Assembly: GCF_047495875.1 (NCBI RefSeq)
Contig: NC_092463.1
Location: 3,419,057-3,483,056, forward strand
From: Pithys albifrons albifrons
Lineage: Eukaryota > Chordata > Aves > Passeriformes > Thamnophilidae
Length of the DNA: 64,000 bases
Reading direction: 5' to 3'
Each line of letters opens with the position of its first letter. Within the stretch, counting starts at the first letter, position 1. Shown piece by piece: positions 13,586 through 26,200 of the stretch. The notes below the pieces were generated by a model. It saw nothing but the letters and a program-made list of their open reading frames with translations, was not told the DNA's origin and did no database searches. The position numbers and the translations under genes are program-made.

Positions 13586-13880
13586 AATCACAGGATCACA
13601 GACTGGTTTCAGTTGGAAGGGACCTTAATGATTATCCCATTCCACCCCCTGCCATGGGCAGGGACAGAGTAGAAGGTGTCCACTGTCCCAGGTTGTTCCA
13701 AGTTCCATCCAACCTGTCCTGGGACACTTCCAGGGATGGGGCAGCCACAGATTCTCTGGGCACCTGTACCAGAGCCCCACCACCCTCACAGCCAGGAATT
13801 TTTTCCCAATATCCCACCTAACCCTGCACAGTGGGAAGCCATTCCCCCTTGTTCTGTCCCTCCAGGCCCTTGTCCATCCC
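13586..13880 (-). repeat. A-type CR1 3' end
   Basis: Reversed tail AATCACAGGATCACAGACTG through GTCCCTCCAGGCCCTTGTCC. It carries an extra AGAGTAGAAGGTG-like change after CAGGGACA. It faces the fragment at 13358 tail-to-tail. Confidence 0.93.
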
Positions 13881-16583
13881 CATTAAGACATGTGGCCCTC
13901 CCATTGCACTGTGGGAGGACACCAATTGCTGACTGTGCACATCCAAAATGGAAAAATAAGTGTAGAACATAATCACAGGCACCCAGTGACTCTGAACACA
14001 CCTTACAGCATATCCAGCACCAGAGGACCTACAGGAGCCCCAGGCCCTCCTACAGAGCAAGACCTGGAGCCCAGGTGGGACCCCTTACAATGTGTAAATG
14101 GTGCTAGAGCCCTCATTTTAGGGAAATGACCTGTTCCTACCCCATGGAAACACACAGCACTATACATCTGAACATAAAAAATACATCTGAGCTGGTAGCA
14201 GCAGCAGTTGTGAGTAAGGGGTTAACCAGCAGCCATTATTACAGTGAGGAAATTACCCCAACAGAAGTATAATCCACATGGTAGAAGACAAGTGTTATTC
14301 ACAAGTTATTAATAAAAGAGACCAAAAAGAAGGCAATGCTATACTGTTCTGTTAATCTCATAAGCCCAGATGTTCGTGAAATGAAAAACAGCCCAAGTAC
14401 ATGACCTTTCATACTGATGTAAAGGAATGTTTAAGATATGATGGGATGTTATATATCAAGGGATGTTAAAAACATCATGGAGAAAATTCAGTATGGATAG
14501 CAAAAATGTAAAGAATTGAATACTTACAAAAAGATCTGCCTGATAAGATGCAAAAAAAGGAGAAATTCTGATTATAAATTTCCATAATCATGATTTTACA
14601 CACTTTTATAGATACCACTGGGTATACAGTGCCAAAGTACAGTCAGGGCAGTAATCACTGTGGTATGGGATTGCTGGATTTTCTTGTACACTTTCTCTCA
14701 GTGTGAAAGGAGCTGTTCATTCTTTTTGGAGACATGTGATGCTCTGGTTTTATGCACAATAAAGTGTTATGCAGAAAGCACCCTACGTGCAAAAAAATAC
14801 AAAAATCTGTGGATTCTGCTGCAGCTTCCTATTGGAGTCAGTTCTCAAGGTAACCAATTCATTTGGAAGAGAATTAATTCAGAAATAAAATTTCTGAGGA
14901 TACTGGTCACCCTTTTCTCTTCCAGCCCTGGTGAACAAACACAAATGAAGAGACACAGGTCCTGTGGTGAGATCAGGAGGAAAATCTGTGTGTGCAGACA
15001 GCAAAGAATCCAGACAGCATCTCTTGGTCTTCCCCTTGTTTCTTTTCCTTTCAGATGCTTTGGTGTAAAACATGTGGTTTACACTCCTCTTTGTGTAAAC
15101 TTCTCCGGGGGTGATCCCAGACACAGGGCAGGCCCTCTGTAAACAGGGTGGACAAAGCTGGGCCTCAGAGCCTGCAGGAACACGTGGCTATTGTAGCTCT
15201 TTATTGCCAACACCACCTGGTTCATGTGGATTCTGTGAGCACAGACCGGCACAGACCTATGGGAAGTGATGGGGTAAAAGCAAAGGAACTCACCAAACCC
15301 TGCAATCCTCTCCCAGCATCCCCATCCCTGCTGACACTGGAACGATGTGGCCCCACCGAGGGGAGTGTGGGGCAGCTTTGGGAGGTCAGTTTACACCCGG
15401 GTCAGCTTATAGTGAGTGTATACAGTATGGGGGTCTGTTTTCTATTTGCTTGTCAAATACCAACACCATAAAGAAAGGAATAGTCCTAAATCCACCATTT
15501 TAACCTTACACATACCCACAATTACAGCTGAAATAACTCAGCAATTTTTGAGTTATATGAGTGCAAAGAAAGCATCTGTAACCAATCACCTATTTTTTGT
15601 TGGTGCCTTTTTTTTTGGCAATTCTATATCTTAAAAATTGTGAATGCAGTTCTAGGGGTTTTTTTAAAACTTGTTAAAAAAAAAACCAACACATGTGCTC
15701 TCAGGCTGAAAACACACATGCCAAATTCAGCCTGGAGAGAATTTTTACGGCTGAGTTATAAAACCCTGAAAATAGGGATTTATAATGGAAATGCTGACAG
15801 ACCATTAACTACAATAATAACATAAATGGAGCAATAGAATTTCCAAGTTATCTCCTTTTTGTTTGTGTCAGCATTCCTGCACCAAGAGCCTGTGTAACAC
15901 ACACACAGTGTTAGCAGCACATCACTAAGGGTTCTCTCCCATGGAGTTCATGGGATGCAGAGGAAAACACAGCAGGGGAAGGAGAGGCACAATGTCCCTG
16001 ATGCACCTTGGGGTGCACCACGTTCTCAATCAGCTCTAATTTGATATAGGATATATAGAATATTGATTATCTCTTGCTGGATAGAGATTTTGGGAGGAAT
16101 CCTGCCATCAAGTGAGTAGCAGACGCCAGGTCACCTGTTTTGCTCCGTGCTGTATCCAAGGAGAACAAGGCATTGCTTGCTGATCCCACACACTTCCACT
16201 TCCCAGCACGAGGATTGCTTGGAGCTTCCTGTGTGACCCAAAAAAGAAAGAGGGAGATGATAATTGGGCATGAAAACGGGACACATGAGGATTGTTAAAG
16301 ATTTTAACTACACTTTGTGTGCTCTTGCTATAAAAGCTCAAGCTCAGAATTCTCTGGGAAGATGAATATACTGAAAATATGCAAACTGTCGTGTTGCTCA
16401 AGTTAATTTGTTCCCTGTTACAGACAAGGACAAGTTGTTTAAAATTAAAATAAGTTGCAGCTAATACTGGAGAATCTGTACATTGTTCACCCTTACAAGC
16501 TTTCAGTGCTGAACTTGTGTTTAGCCCATCTCTGTCAGTTTAAAACAAAGTGTATATTCCTTATGAAAACATAATTCCAAATT
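13881..16583. other. Unique intergenic DNA
   Basis: Unique, A/T-rich in 14150-14640. The 160-codon + frame at 14660-15142 shows no domain and no codon-like periodicity that I can see. Low-complexity T runs occur near 15606 and 15659. Confidence 0.45.
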
Positions 16584-16800
16584 CATGGAATCACACACTG
16601 CTTTGGGTTAGAAGGGACCTTAAAGCTCATCTCCTTCCAATCCCTGCCATGGGCAGGGACACCTTCCACAATCCCAGGTTGCTCCAAGCCCTGTCCAACC
16701 TGGTCTTGGACACTTCCAGGGATGGGGCAGCCACAGCTTCTCTGGGCACCTGTGCCAGGGCCTGCCCACCCTCACAGGCAGGAATTTCTCCAAATTATTC
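16584..16800 (-). repeat. A-type CR1 3' end
   Basis: Reversed tail CATGGAATCACACACTGC through CTCACAGGCAGGAATTTCTC, ending just before TCTGCATGGG. Confidence 0.93.
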
Positions 16801-16959
16801 TGCATGGGATTGACACTGGGAGTGAAGGAGGATGACAGATCAGTGTACAGGAAGGATTTCTCAGACTGAGGGTTTTGAAAGATACTCCAATACAATCAAC
16901 ATCTGGCTTGTTCCCTGCCTCGTTTGTCCTACGCATCCTAAAGCACCTGACATAACATA

Positions 16960-17025
16960 GCCAGTATCATTCCCATTTTACAGATGGTTAAAGAAAGGCA
17001 CAGTGGTGTAATAAATTCCTCAATT
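16960..17025 (-). repeat. MIR-like ancient SINE fragment
   Basis: CATTCCCATTTTACAGATGG, then AAAGAAAGGCACAGTGG, resembles the MIR core read in reverse (CCCATTTTACAGATGAGG, GAGGCACAGAG). It is short and diverged. A similar, weaker stretch lies at 28205-28235. Confidence 0.5.
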
Positions 17026-18180
17026 TTACATATCAGGTTTCTTCCAAAATCCAGGAAAAGAACCAAGTTTTCCCCTTGTTTTAGTAACCTCTGCTGTACA
17101 AAACCCAGATTTCAATTCTTTTCACTTCAAGTGTAAAAAGGCTTAATATGACCCCAGAGTTGACAAAACTCATCTGCTTCAGAAAAGCCCTGGTTCACTC
17201 CAGAAGCGGAGAGCAATTCTCATATCACAAAAGCAGTTTTCTTAAGAAAAATGCTGAGTTTTATACTAAAAGAGTAAGTTTGAGCAAAAGAACACACTTT
17301 TTCTGCTAACATCATCAACAGTCCCTCCCTGCCTCCAGCTTCTTCTGACAACCACCACCTCCCTCAACAGGGAAACATTATCTTAAAAATCATTATTCCC
17401 TATTAGCTGCAGTGAGGAGGAAAACCAGTGGCTGTAACGACTCAAGCTGCTTTACTGAGTCCTCCTGCCACTGCTGCTCTGCTTTAGTGCAGCTCACATG
17501 AGTGAGCCTCGTCAGTGCTGGGAATATTTGGCAGCCCCAGCTGCCCCTGTCCCCTGGCACTCGGGACACTGCCCAGAACTGCTCCCTCTGGTGCTCAGGC
17601 GCTCCCCGAGGCCACTGCTTGGATCGCGGAGCTCAGAGATGACACGTGGCTGTGACTGTTGTTTGCAGCCCGGGATAACACAACAGACGTTCAGTTGTGC
17701 CGGTGGCTCGCCAAGATTAGCACGTGGAAGAGCAGGAGCTGGCTGGAGCTGAGGCTCAGCAGGACAGAGGTTAGACTTGTGGGCAGAGGGAAATGCTCTG
17801 AGGAGAGCTGCGGTTCCTCTGGAGCGAGGACACGTGCTCGTGGATTATCAAGAGAATCCACCTCTGGAAGTTTTCTTTCTCCTTATTGATACTGAGCTCT
17901 CTGACAGCAACATCTGTGAGGAAAGCTTTCTACCCTCTCTGACAAGACAAAAGGCTGCATGATCCATGTGGTGACCCAGCCCCAGGGATAAATGCTGTCT
18001 TCGCTGCCCAGCTCACCCAGCTCCCTGTGGCACTATGGACCATTTGGACTCTGAGCATCAGCACCAAGGAATCTTCAGCTGGTACCAAGGGATGCAGCAA
18101 AACTTTCTTCCCACAGCAACTACAAGCAGGTTGTTTCCTTGCTCTCACACTGGCTATCCATAAAATATTCTCTTAAATCC
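17026..18180. other. Unique intergenic DNA, locally GC-richer
   Basis: The part at 17490-17850 is somewhat richer in G and C and contains several short open frames, but no recognisable protein, promoter or splice-supported exon. Confidence 0.4.
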
Positions 18181-18500
18181 ATGGAATCACATAATGGTGT
18201 GGGTTGGAAGGGACATTAAAGGCCATCTCATTCCACTCCCTGCCATGAGCAGGGACACCTTCCACTATCCCAGGTTGCTCCAAGCCCCATCCAACCTGGC
18301 CTTGGACACTTCCAGGGATGGAGCAGCCAAACCTTCTCTAAGCAACCTCTACCAGGGCCTGCCTACCCTCGCAGAGAATTTCTTCCCAATGTCCCATCTC
18401 ACCCTGCCCTCTGGCAGTGGGAATCCATTGCCTCTGTCCTGTCATTTCATGCCCTTGCAAAAAGTTCCTCTTCATCCTTCTTGTAGGCCTCCTTTATGTT
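18181..18500 (-). repeat. A-type CR1 3' end
   Basis: Reversed tail ATGGAATCACATAATGGTGT through CCTTGCAAAAAGTTCCTCTT and CTTGTAGGCCTCC. Confidence 0.94.
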
Positions 18501-19400
18501 ATGGAAGGATGTAACAGGAGTTCTGGACTGGAAGGAAGTTCTCACCCTTATTTTCAAGGCACCAAATAGCCTGAAGAAAAGCAGTCCAGAAGCCCAGTGC
18601 CACCTCCAGAGGTCCTTTCTCAAGGATACTGCCACAGCTGACTCTAAAATGAAGATTCTTGCCCTGGAAGTAGAGCTGCCAGGCCGTAGAACATTTTCTG
18701 CTGTGCCCAATTCAGACACAAGTATTTCCATCTTCCTGTCTGAGCCCATCCTAAACTTCCCTCTCCATAGGAAAAATGCACAGCTCAGTCCATCCAATAA
18801 AGAGCAAACCAAAGGGAGGCCCCCCTCTATCAACTTTTCTTCCCACATTTACACAATCCATGCACTACACACTTCAAAACTGGAAAGAAGTAGAGTTCTC
18901 TTGCAAACAATCACCAGAAGTGAAGCAGCCAACAGCGTTAACCTGGCAGCTGAATGCCCTGGGGAATGGCAATAGTGTGGCTAATCCCAGAGGGAAAACT
19001 TACCTCAGCAGTGCCCAGCGTTGCTGGCACTGCCTGGAAAAGCTTGGCATCTTGGACTTGATAACATGGTATTAATCATGTTCTTGTCCTCCACAGTCAC
19101 CATCAAAATCAAACAGCAAAACTGAGAGGGACAGGAAATGCTGAATTAAGGTAACACTTCCCCTCAAACCCACCACTCCAGCCTAATCCTGTTCCTTAGC
19201 TATGCCAGTCCTTGTAAATTAGAGTACTCAGGCTGTTGGAAGGCTCCACAGTGAGGAGTAAGTACATGGCTCCCAGCCACACTCACGATGCCTCCCTGCC
19301 AACCAACCTCCCCAGGTGCAGGTTCACAGCCATGACAGAGGCTGGGAGCAAAGTGGAACAGATGCAGGGAGTTCTTTCTCCTGGTCTGAGATTTCAAAAG
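18501..19400. other. Unique intergenic DNA with opposing open frames
   Basis: Open frames of 159 codons (+, 18496-18975) and 133 codons (-, 18447-18848) overlap, and both begin in CR1 sequence. Neither resembles a known protein, so chance is the better reading. Confidence 0.4.
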
Positions 19401-19890
19401 GAATCATAGAATGGATTGGGTTGGAAAAGACCTCTGAGGTCATCAAGTCCAACCCTTGGTCCAACTCCAGTCCCTTTACCAGATCATGGCACTCAGTGCC
19501 ACGGCCAAGCTCGGTTGAAAAACCTCCAGGGATGGGAAATCCACCCCCTCTCTGGGCAGCCCATTCCAATGCCTGAGCACTCTCTCTGCAAAGAATTTTT
19601 TTCTGATCTCCAACTTCAATTTCCCCTGGCAGAGCTTGAGCCCATCGTGCCCCCTTGTCCTATTGCTGAGTGCCTGGGAGAAGAGACCAACCCCCCCCAC
19701 CTGGCCAGAACTTCCCTTCAGGCAGTTCCAGACAGTGCTGAGGTCACCTCTGAGCCTCCTCTTCTCCAGGCTAAACACCCCCAGCTCCCTCAGCCTCTCC
19801 CCATAGGACTTGTGCTCCAGTCCCTTCTCCAGCCTCGTTGCTGTTCTCCGCACCTGCTCCAGCCCCTCAGTCTCTTTTCTGAATTGTGCT
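19401..19890 (-). repeat. B-type CR1 3' end
   Basis: Reversed tail GAATCATAGAATGGATTGGG through CTTCTCCAGGCTAAACACCC to CTCCAGCCCCTCAGTCTC. Long frames on both strands are CR1-derived. Confidence 0.96.
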
Positions 19891-20100
19891 CCTGACAGCT
19901 TTGGAGAGGGCTGAGGGGAACAGGCAGAGCTCAGCACCTGCCCTCACCCTATGGTTTCACTGTCACGGTGAGAAGGGCAAACTTGCACCATGTGCAGCCT
20001 TGGTTTTTAAAGTTACAGAGCCCTTCCTCAGTGATTTATAGTGTTATAAAGTTGTTTGAATTACTGAAAAATAGAGGGGCTAGGCTTCTTTATTTTATTT

Positions 20101-20381
20101 TCATAGAATCATAGAATGGATTGGGTTGGAAAAGACCTCTGAGACCATCAAGTCCAACCCTTGGTCCAACTCCAGCCCCTTTACCAGATCATGGCACTCA
20201 GTGCCACGGCCAAGCTCAGTTTAAAAACCTCCAGGGATGGTGAATCCACCCCCTCTCTGGGCAGCCCATTCCAATGCCTGAGCACTCTCTCTGGAAGGAA
20301 TTCCTTTCTGCTCTCCAACTTCAATTTCCCCTGGCAGAGCTTGAGCCCATCGTGCCCCCTTGTCCTATTACTGAGTGCCTG
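20101..20381 (-). repeat. B-type CR1 3' end, short copy
   Basis: Reversed tail TCATAGAATCATAGAATGG to TATTACTGAGTGCCTGG. It lies only 210 bases from the copy at 19401, in the same orientation, with a different 5' breakpoint, so it is a separate insertion. Confidence 0.96.
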
Positions 20382-22015
20382 GTTTGTTTTTTTTTATTTA
20401 GTGCTTCAGTTGGTTTGGTTATTTGTTTCATTACAAGTGATCAGAAATAATTCTGATGCTCACAATGACCAGTAAAGGCCATTGAAATATGCAGGAATAA
20501 GTTTAAAAGCAGGTGGTTACCTTATTAAGTGTTAAATATTCAGAGCTGAAATATGAGTCTGTTTCCATCTAGGGCATGCAGTCAATGGCTTCCACACATG
20601 CATAGCAGCCCATTAGCACAATAAAAAATATTAGTTATCCAGTTGAAATTAGAACAAATATGTACTAAATGCAAGAATTTCAAAGGATCAGTTTTACTTT
20701 AAGAGCTGTCATTCCAGATGGATAGCCATGGATGCCCTAATCTAAACAAATGCAGCACAATAGAAATGATTCTTTGGAATTCTTTTACTCACAGAGTATT
20801 TGTGGGAGGAGAGGTGGGGGGATAGAGAGGTTTGGATTCATCAGGTGCATGAAAAAGAACCTTCAAATTTTCATTTCCTAAAGAGTTCAGAGATTCCACA
20901 GGCAGAAAAGCAGCTTTCCAGGGCAAGGGACTTCCTCGAGTCTGCAACATCAATTGCATTCACTGCTGAAACTCAGCTTAGGGAAGCAAATCACGATCCC
21001 TCTCAACATTGTGATCGTATTTTAGCAGGTCTCACCTCTGCATGAGTTGCCCACTGCAAAATTAATTTGGTGAACTTTAACTGACTCTTTTGGAGTAAAA
21101 TATTCACTGGCAGGTGGGCTTTAAAGGGACAAGTACCAAGCTTAATAAACACACAGTCTATCAGCTTGTGTGTGTTTTAATAACCATAACAATTTTGTAG
21201 GTATTCAAAAAACCCAAAATAATTTTATTTTTACAACAACCTGTGGCAAGTCAAATCGGGAATGGGGCAGTCTAACACTGAACTAAATGCCCATAAACTT
21301 TTAGCCATATATGCAAAAAATAAAATTGCACAATAAAAGCAGTTTAGCAGTCCCTGTGCCCACGTTTCAGCTGAAAGGGAACTGTTTCAGTCACATGTGC
21401 TTTTCCTCTGGAGAGTGATGTTTGGTATTTTACACTCAGCTCTGGCACTATTTTTCACTTGTTAATTGGAAACCACAATCACTTCTGCAGCGTTTTGCTC
21501 TGCTTTCTGTATTTGTGATCTGCACTCAACTGTCAAATATTTAAAGCCCAAAGCTTTCCTGACAAGGGAACAGCATCTGTCCCAGCTCCCCACAGAGCTG
21601 ACCTTCCACAAGCGGGTCCTGGATTCCATCTGTAGCAAATGGGTTGTTACTGGAAAGACAAAACCCAATTCTACAACCTGAGCATGAGAACAAGACTTCA
21701 ACAACAGCACCGTGTCTGTTCACACCAGGGGAGAGTTCAGCAGTCAGATTTATCTAAACCTGTGCATTTTGTACTCAAAGGGAGAAGTTTTAGAAACAGA
21801 TGCAAATCTTCAGCATTAGGTCTCTGGTTGATTAGGGAGCCTTGTCACACAATATAAAACCTGATGTGTGGTATAAAACTTTACTGTGAGATTGTTATCA
21901 TGGACATTGTTAAAGCAAACATGAGTTACAGTCATGGCAGGACTGTGGGATGTCTCTCAGGTACACACACATATGCCTGTATATACATGTATGTGCATAG
22001 CAGTTATCCTTATGG
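20382..22015. other. Unique A/T-rich intergenic DNA
   Basis: No gene or transposon recognised. Confidence 0.45.
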
Positions 22016-22846
22016 ATAGACTTGAGAGATGGGCTGATTCCAATGGGATGCAGTTCAACAAGGCCATGTGCAGGTCCTGCACTTTGGCCACCCCAACCCC
22101 CTGCAGCGCTCCAGGCTGGGCACAGAGTGGCTGGAGAGCAGCCAGGCAGAGGGACCTGGGGGGACTGAGGGACAGGAAGCTCAACAGGAGCCAAAAGTGT
22201 GCTCAGGTGGCCAAGAAGGCCAATGGGATCCTGGCCTAGATCCAAACTAGTGTGGCCAGCAGGCCCAGGGCAGTGACCCTTTCCCTGGACTCTGCCTTGG
22301 GGAGGCCACACCTTGAGTGTTGTGTTCAGTTCTGGGCCCCTCAGTTCAGAAAGGATATTGAGGGGCTGGAGCGGGGCCAGAGAAGAGCAACGAGGCTGGT
22401 GAAGGGACTGGAGCACAAGTGCTGTGGGGAGAGGCTGAGGGAGCTGGGGGTGTTCAGCCTGGAGAAGAGGAGGCTCAGAGGTGACCTCAGCACTGTCTGG
22501 AACTGCCTGAAGGGAAGTTCTGGCCAGGTGGGGGTTGGTCTCTTCTCCCAGGCACTCAGCAATAGGACAAGGGGGCACGATGGGCTCAAGCTCTGCCAGG
22601 GGAAATTGAAGTTGCAGATCAGAAACAAATTCTTTGCAGAGAGAGTGCTCAGGCATTGGAATGGGCTGCCCAGAGAGGGGGTGGATTCCCCATCCCTGGA
22701 GATTTTTAAACGTAGATTTGGCCATGGCACTGAGTGCCATGATCTGGTAAATGGACTAGAGTTGGACCAAGGGTTGGACTCGATGATCTCGAAGGTCTTT
22801 TCCAACCCAATCGATTCTATGTTTCTGTGATTCTATGATTCTATGT
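22016..22846 (+). repeat. B-type CR1, 830 bases including the end of ORF2
   Basis: Starts within ORF2 after the reverse transcriptase core (CTTGAGAGATGGGCTGATTC, AAGTTCAACAAGGCC-like) and runs to a tail with three ATTCTATG-like units. The - and + strand frames of 192-276 codons over it are by-products. Confidence 0.96.
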
Positions 22847-23141
22847 CTCAAATAAAGTGCAGTTTTAAATAGCATCTTTATAGTTACAGTAAAAATACTT
22901 TGTAGTGTTTATCACTGGGGAGGAGATTGAGTCACCAAGGCTGTGCCAAACCTTGTCTGGCTGCTCCAACCCTTCCAGTAAGGAGCTCCTCAAAAGTCCC
23001 CTTGAACAAATCTAATTTTCATCCTGTACCTCTGGTAAATGTACATTCCTGCACGACCTCTCCAGCCATTTAAGCACACACAAAGACCACAAAATCTCCC
23101 TGAACTGGACACCTCCCTACACGGCACTTGGGGACACCTGG

Positions 23142-23200
23142 GCTGAGTGTTCGACTCGGTGATCTCAGAGGGCTTTTCCAGCCGAAATGATTCCATACCT
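23142..23200 (+). repeat. CR1 tail fragment
   Basis: TCGACTCGGTGATCTCAGAG, GGCTTTTCCAGCCG and ATGATTCCATACC match the diverged tail type found at 52640. Confidence 0.75.
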
Positions 23201-26200
23201 TCTAGGAATCTGCCCAACTTCGGGTTGAGCTTCACCTTGTTGTTTCTAGGTACCTCATCCCGCCGGTTGCTCCCACAGCAGGCAGGGACATCTAGCGACC
23301 AAAAAAAGACATTGCATATAAATAACCATCGCCTCTATTTCCTACACGGTTTTGGTAAAATCAAATCTGTTTTGTTTCTGTGCTATTTTCTACCCATTAA
23401 ATTAGCCAATACCATGTCCACTCATCCATCATCTTCACCGGGTTTAACCCTCATCAGGAAAAAACAGAAGGCAACTAAATTTATTTTTTAATTTCATTCT
23501 AGAAAAGCACTTTTTTCCTTGAAATAAGATCTTAACAGGAAAAGCTGCTGACCAAAAAGTTTTCTCCTTCACACCGAACAACAGGAATTCTGAACTCATT
23601 AAGAGGACACTCACATTTGTTTCATTACACATTTCTTATGCTTCAAATAAGACAAAAAGCAACATTCTGCATCACTACCAACTTTCTTTTTCCTCCACAT
23701 CTATAAATGCTCTCATGGAAAAGGCCCTGGTAAGTAAACCCATATTTCTGACCTGCTGCATGTCTAACATTTCTTCTTTAATAACTCTACGAGCATGGCA
23801 GGCTCTTCCTATTAACTACATTACATCATCATTATCAAAGACGAAAGGAAATTAATTTTGTTTTCCAAAGACTTGGCAATAAGTCGGGTCTTTACTTCAT
23901 CAGACATCTGCTGTTTTTCTACGTATGTCATTTGTGAAGCAGAGTTTTCCCCATGACTTTATTCTCCTCACAGTTTATCATGCGACGCTGTTTACCAGGG
24001 AATAAAGCAGAGCAGGATTTCTCATTTGCCCTGTAAAAGTGTAAAGCCAACTTAAAGCCAATGGCATAATCTTTAGTTTGGTTTCAAATGTTTTTTCTCA
24101 TTTAAAATAAAGCTCAGCAAAGACTGTCATGCAAAAATAACCTCTCGTGGTCTTTGCCTGAAATTTATTACTCGTGCTTCAGGACTTTGTTTTAACAGAT
24201 GGGACTTTATCAGCAAATTATATGGGCAGGCCACCAACTTCCCTCAGGAATGGAGGAGTGCTGGTACTTACTCAGGCTCTTATCTGTGCACTTAAAGCCA
24301 TATTCTAACCACAAACTCCTATTTTCATTTATTGATAGAAAAGAAAAAACACAGAGAATCTTCTGTTCTAAACCCCTCCTCATCCCCAAGCTGTGTCCCC
24401 CACATACTGAGCAGGAGCTGCTGTCAGATATTTCACACAAGGAAAACTTCCCCTCTTTCCCTTTTGCCAGTTGGATGGACTTGATGATGTGTTTTCACGT
24501 CCCTCACGTAACTCCATCAATGCTGCATTAAAGTGGACAATTTCAATCACTTTTCCAAATATTTACTTTGCTAAATAATTTGTTGTGGTTTGCCTGGAGT
24601 TTTTCTCTACTTAACTGCTCTGTAATGTACCATGTAAATAACATTGTAAAAGAAAACTTTGCTCGTGGCAAGTCCTTCCAAACTACAGTCCCACCAGCAC
24701 TCCAGAACTGGAAGGTTTAGTGGATGTATCCAGAATGGAGTGTCACCAGTTCCATTCATTATCTTATCCCAGAAGGGCTCAAAAAAAAAAAATAAACCTG
24801 TTCTGAGCAGGACCACTGGGGTCAGAAGGGAGGGAATCTGAGCCCCCACAGCCAGCCTGGCCTGCACCTGCTCCACAGTGTAACCCCTGGGGATATAAAA
24901 GGGGCAGGTGAGGGGGAAAAACTAAATAAATAATAACTCCAGGGAAGGAAAGAAAGAGTGATAAGCACAGAGCACCACAGTAGCTGCCAGCTGCTACATC
25001 CCATTTCAGAACCTGATATTTATTCTTGTTGCTAATCAAGATCTAAAGGTGCAATATATAATTTATTTCTGAATTGCACACATCATCTTAAAATAAACTT
25101 TTTGAAGGAATTTTGAAAATGTGCATCACTTACCTAATGAGACACCACTCACTTTGGAGGAGATGGAATTCTGAAAAGTACAGCACACAGCTTATTTTAA
25201 GATTTTCCTACTGAAACCCTGCTTAGCAGTACTTTGAAATAACAGGAAGGATGACAGGTAATTTATTTCAAATGGGAAAGAAAATTTTAGTAGAAGACCA
25301 CGTAAAAACTTGCAAAAAACCCACTGAAATGTTTCAAGTGTTTTGTTCCAAATTATTGAAAATATCATTAAAACCAAACAATGTTTTCCTGTTCAATGTA
25401 ATTCTTTCAATTTAGTTTTATTTTTTCGTGTCTGTTACAGGGTCTGTGCTTCAGGACCAGATCCTGTAATGACTCCCATGGAATTTTCTCATGGAGGGCA
25501 TCTAGGAATATCAGAGCAATGCATTTGAGACTCATCATTCAGCCAGGTGATGTTCTTCGTTAGCAGAGAGATCATAAGTTAATTGTCAACTATAAAATTC
25601 AGAATCCAGCACAAAAACAACCCACATCATTCTGACATAGTTAAACCCAATTCGTCGTAGTTTTTACTCCTGATGAGTTGATCATCCTATTCTTCAACCA
25701 CAAACAAAGCCCTGCTAAGCAAGAGGGACCTCCACTCTACTCAGTGGGCCTTGGATCAGATTTTGGCCAAATTCTGCTTTTTTTCATTCCCAGAATGAAT
25801 AGTTTCTGCTCCATGGGGAACTCCCCCAAAAATGTGGTGTTACTTCAAGAAAAGGTATCAGAGACTGGACCTCAGAGAATAACTTTGTAATACTCTCCTA
25901 GCAAAGAAAGTCTGAAAACTCATTACAAAAGTAAGAGGATTTGTAAAGCAACACTGAAAATCTGGTCATGGTTCTGGCCCAACAATCTATATCTGAATTT
26001 CAAATACTCCAGAGTTTGCAGCTAGAGATATAAACCAAATGGTGTGGCAGGGACCACCATAAGGGTAAGGGTTATTTTCTAAATAATCACTAAAATCGTG
26101 CTCAGAGGCAATAAACAACTGCCAGAGCTCTGGAGTGAGAGCAGTTAAGGCAAATTCCAAGGTATTTTAGCCGAATGTTGCATTTAAATTCTGACATACA

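Noticed and set aside
21910..22740. 276-codon - strand frame
   Set aside because: Antisense of the CR1 copy at 22016.
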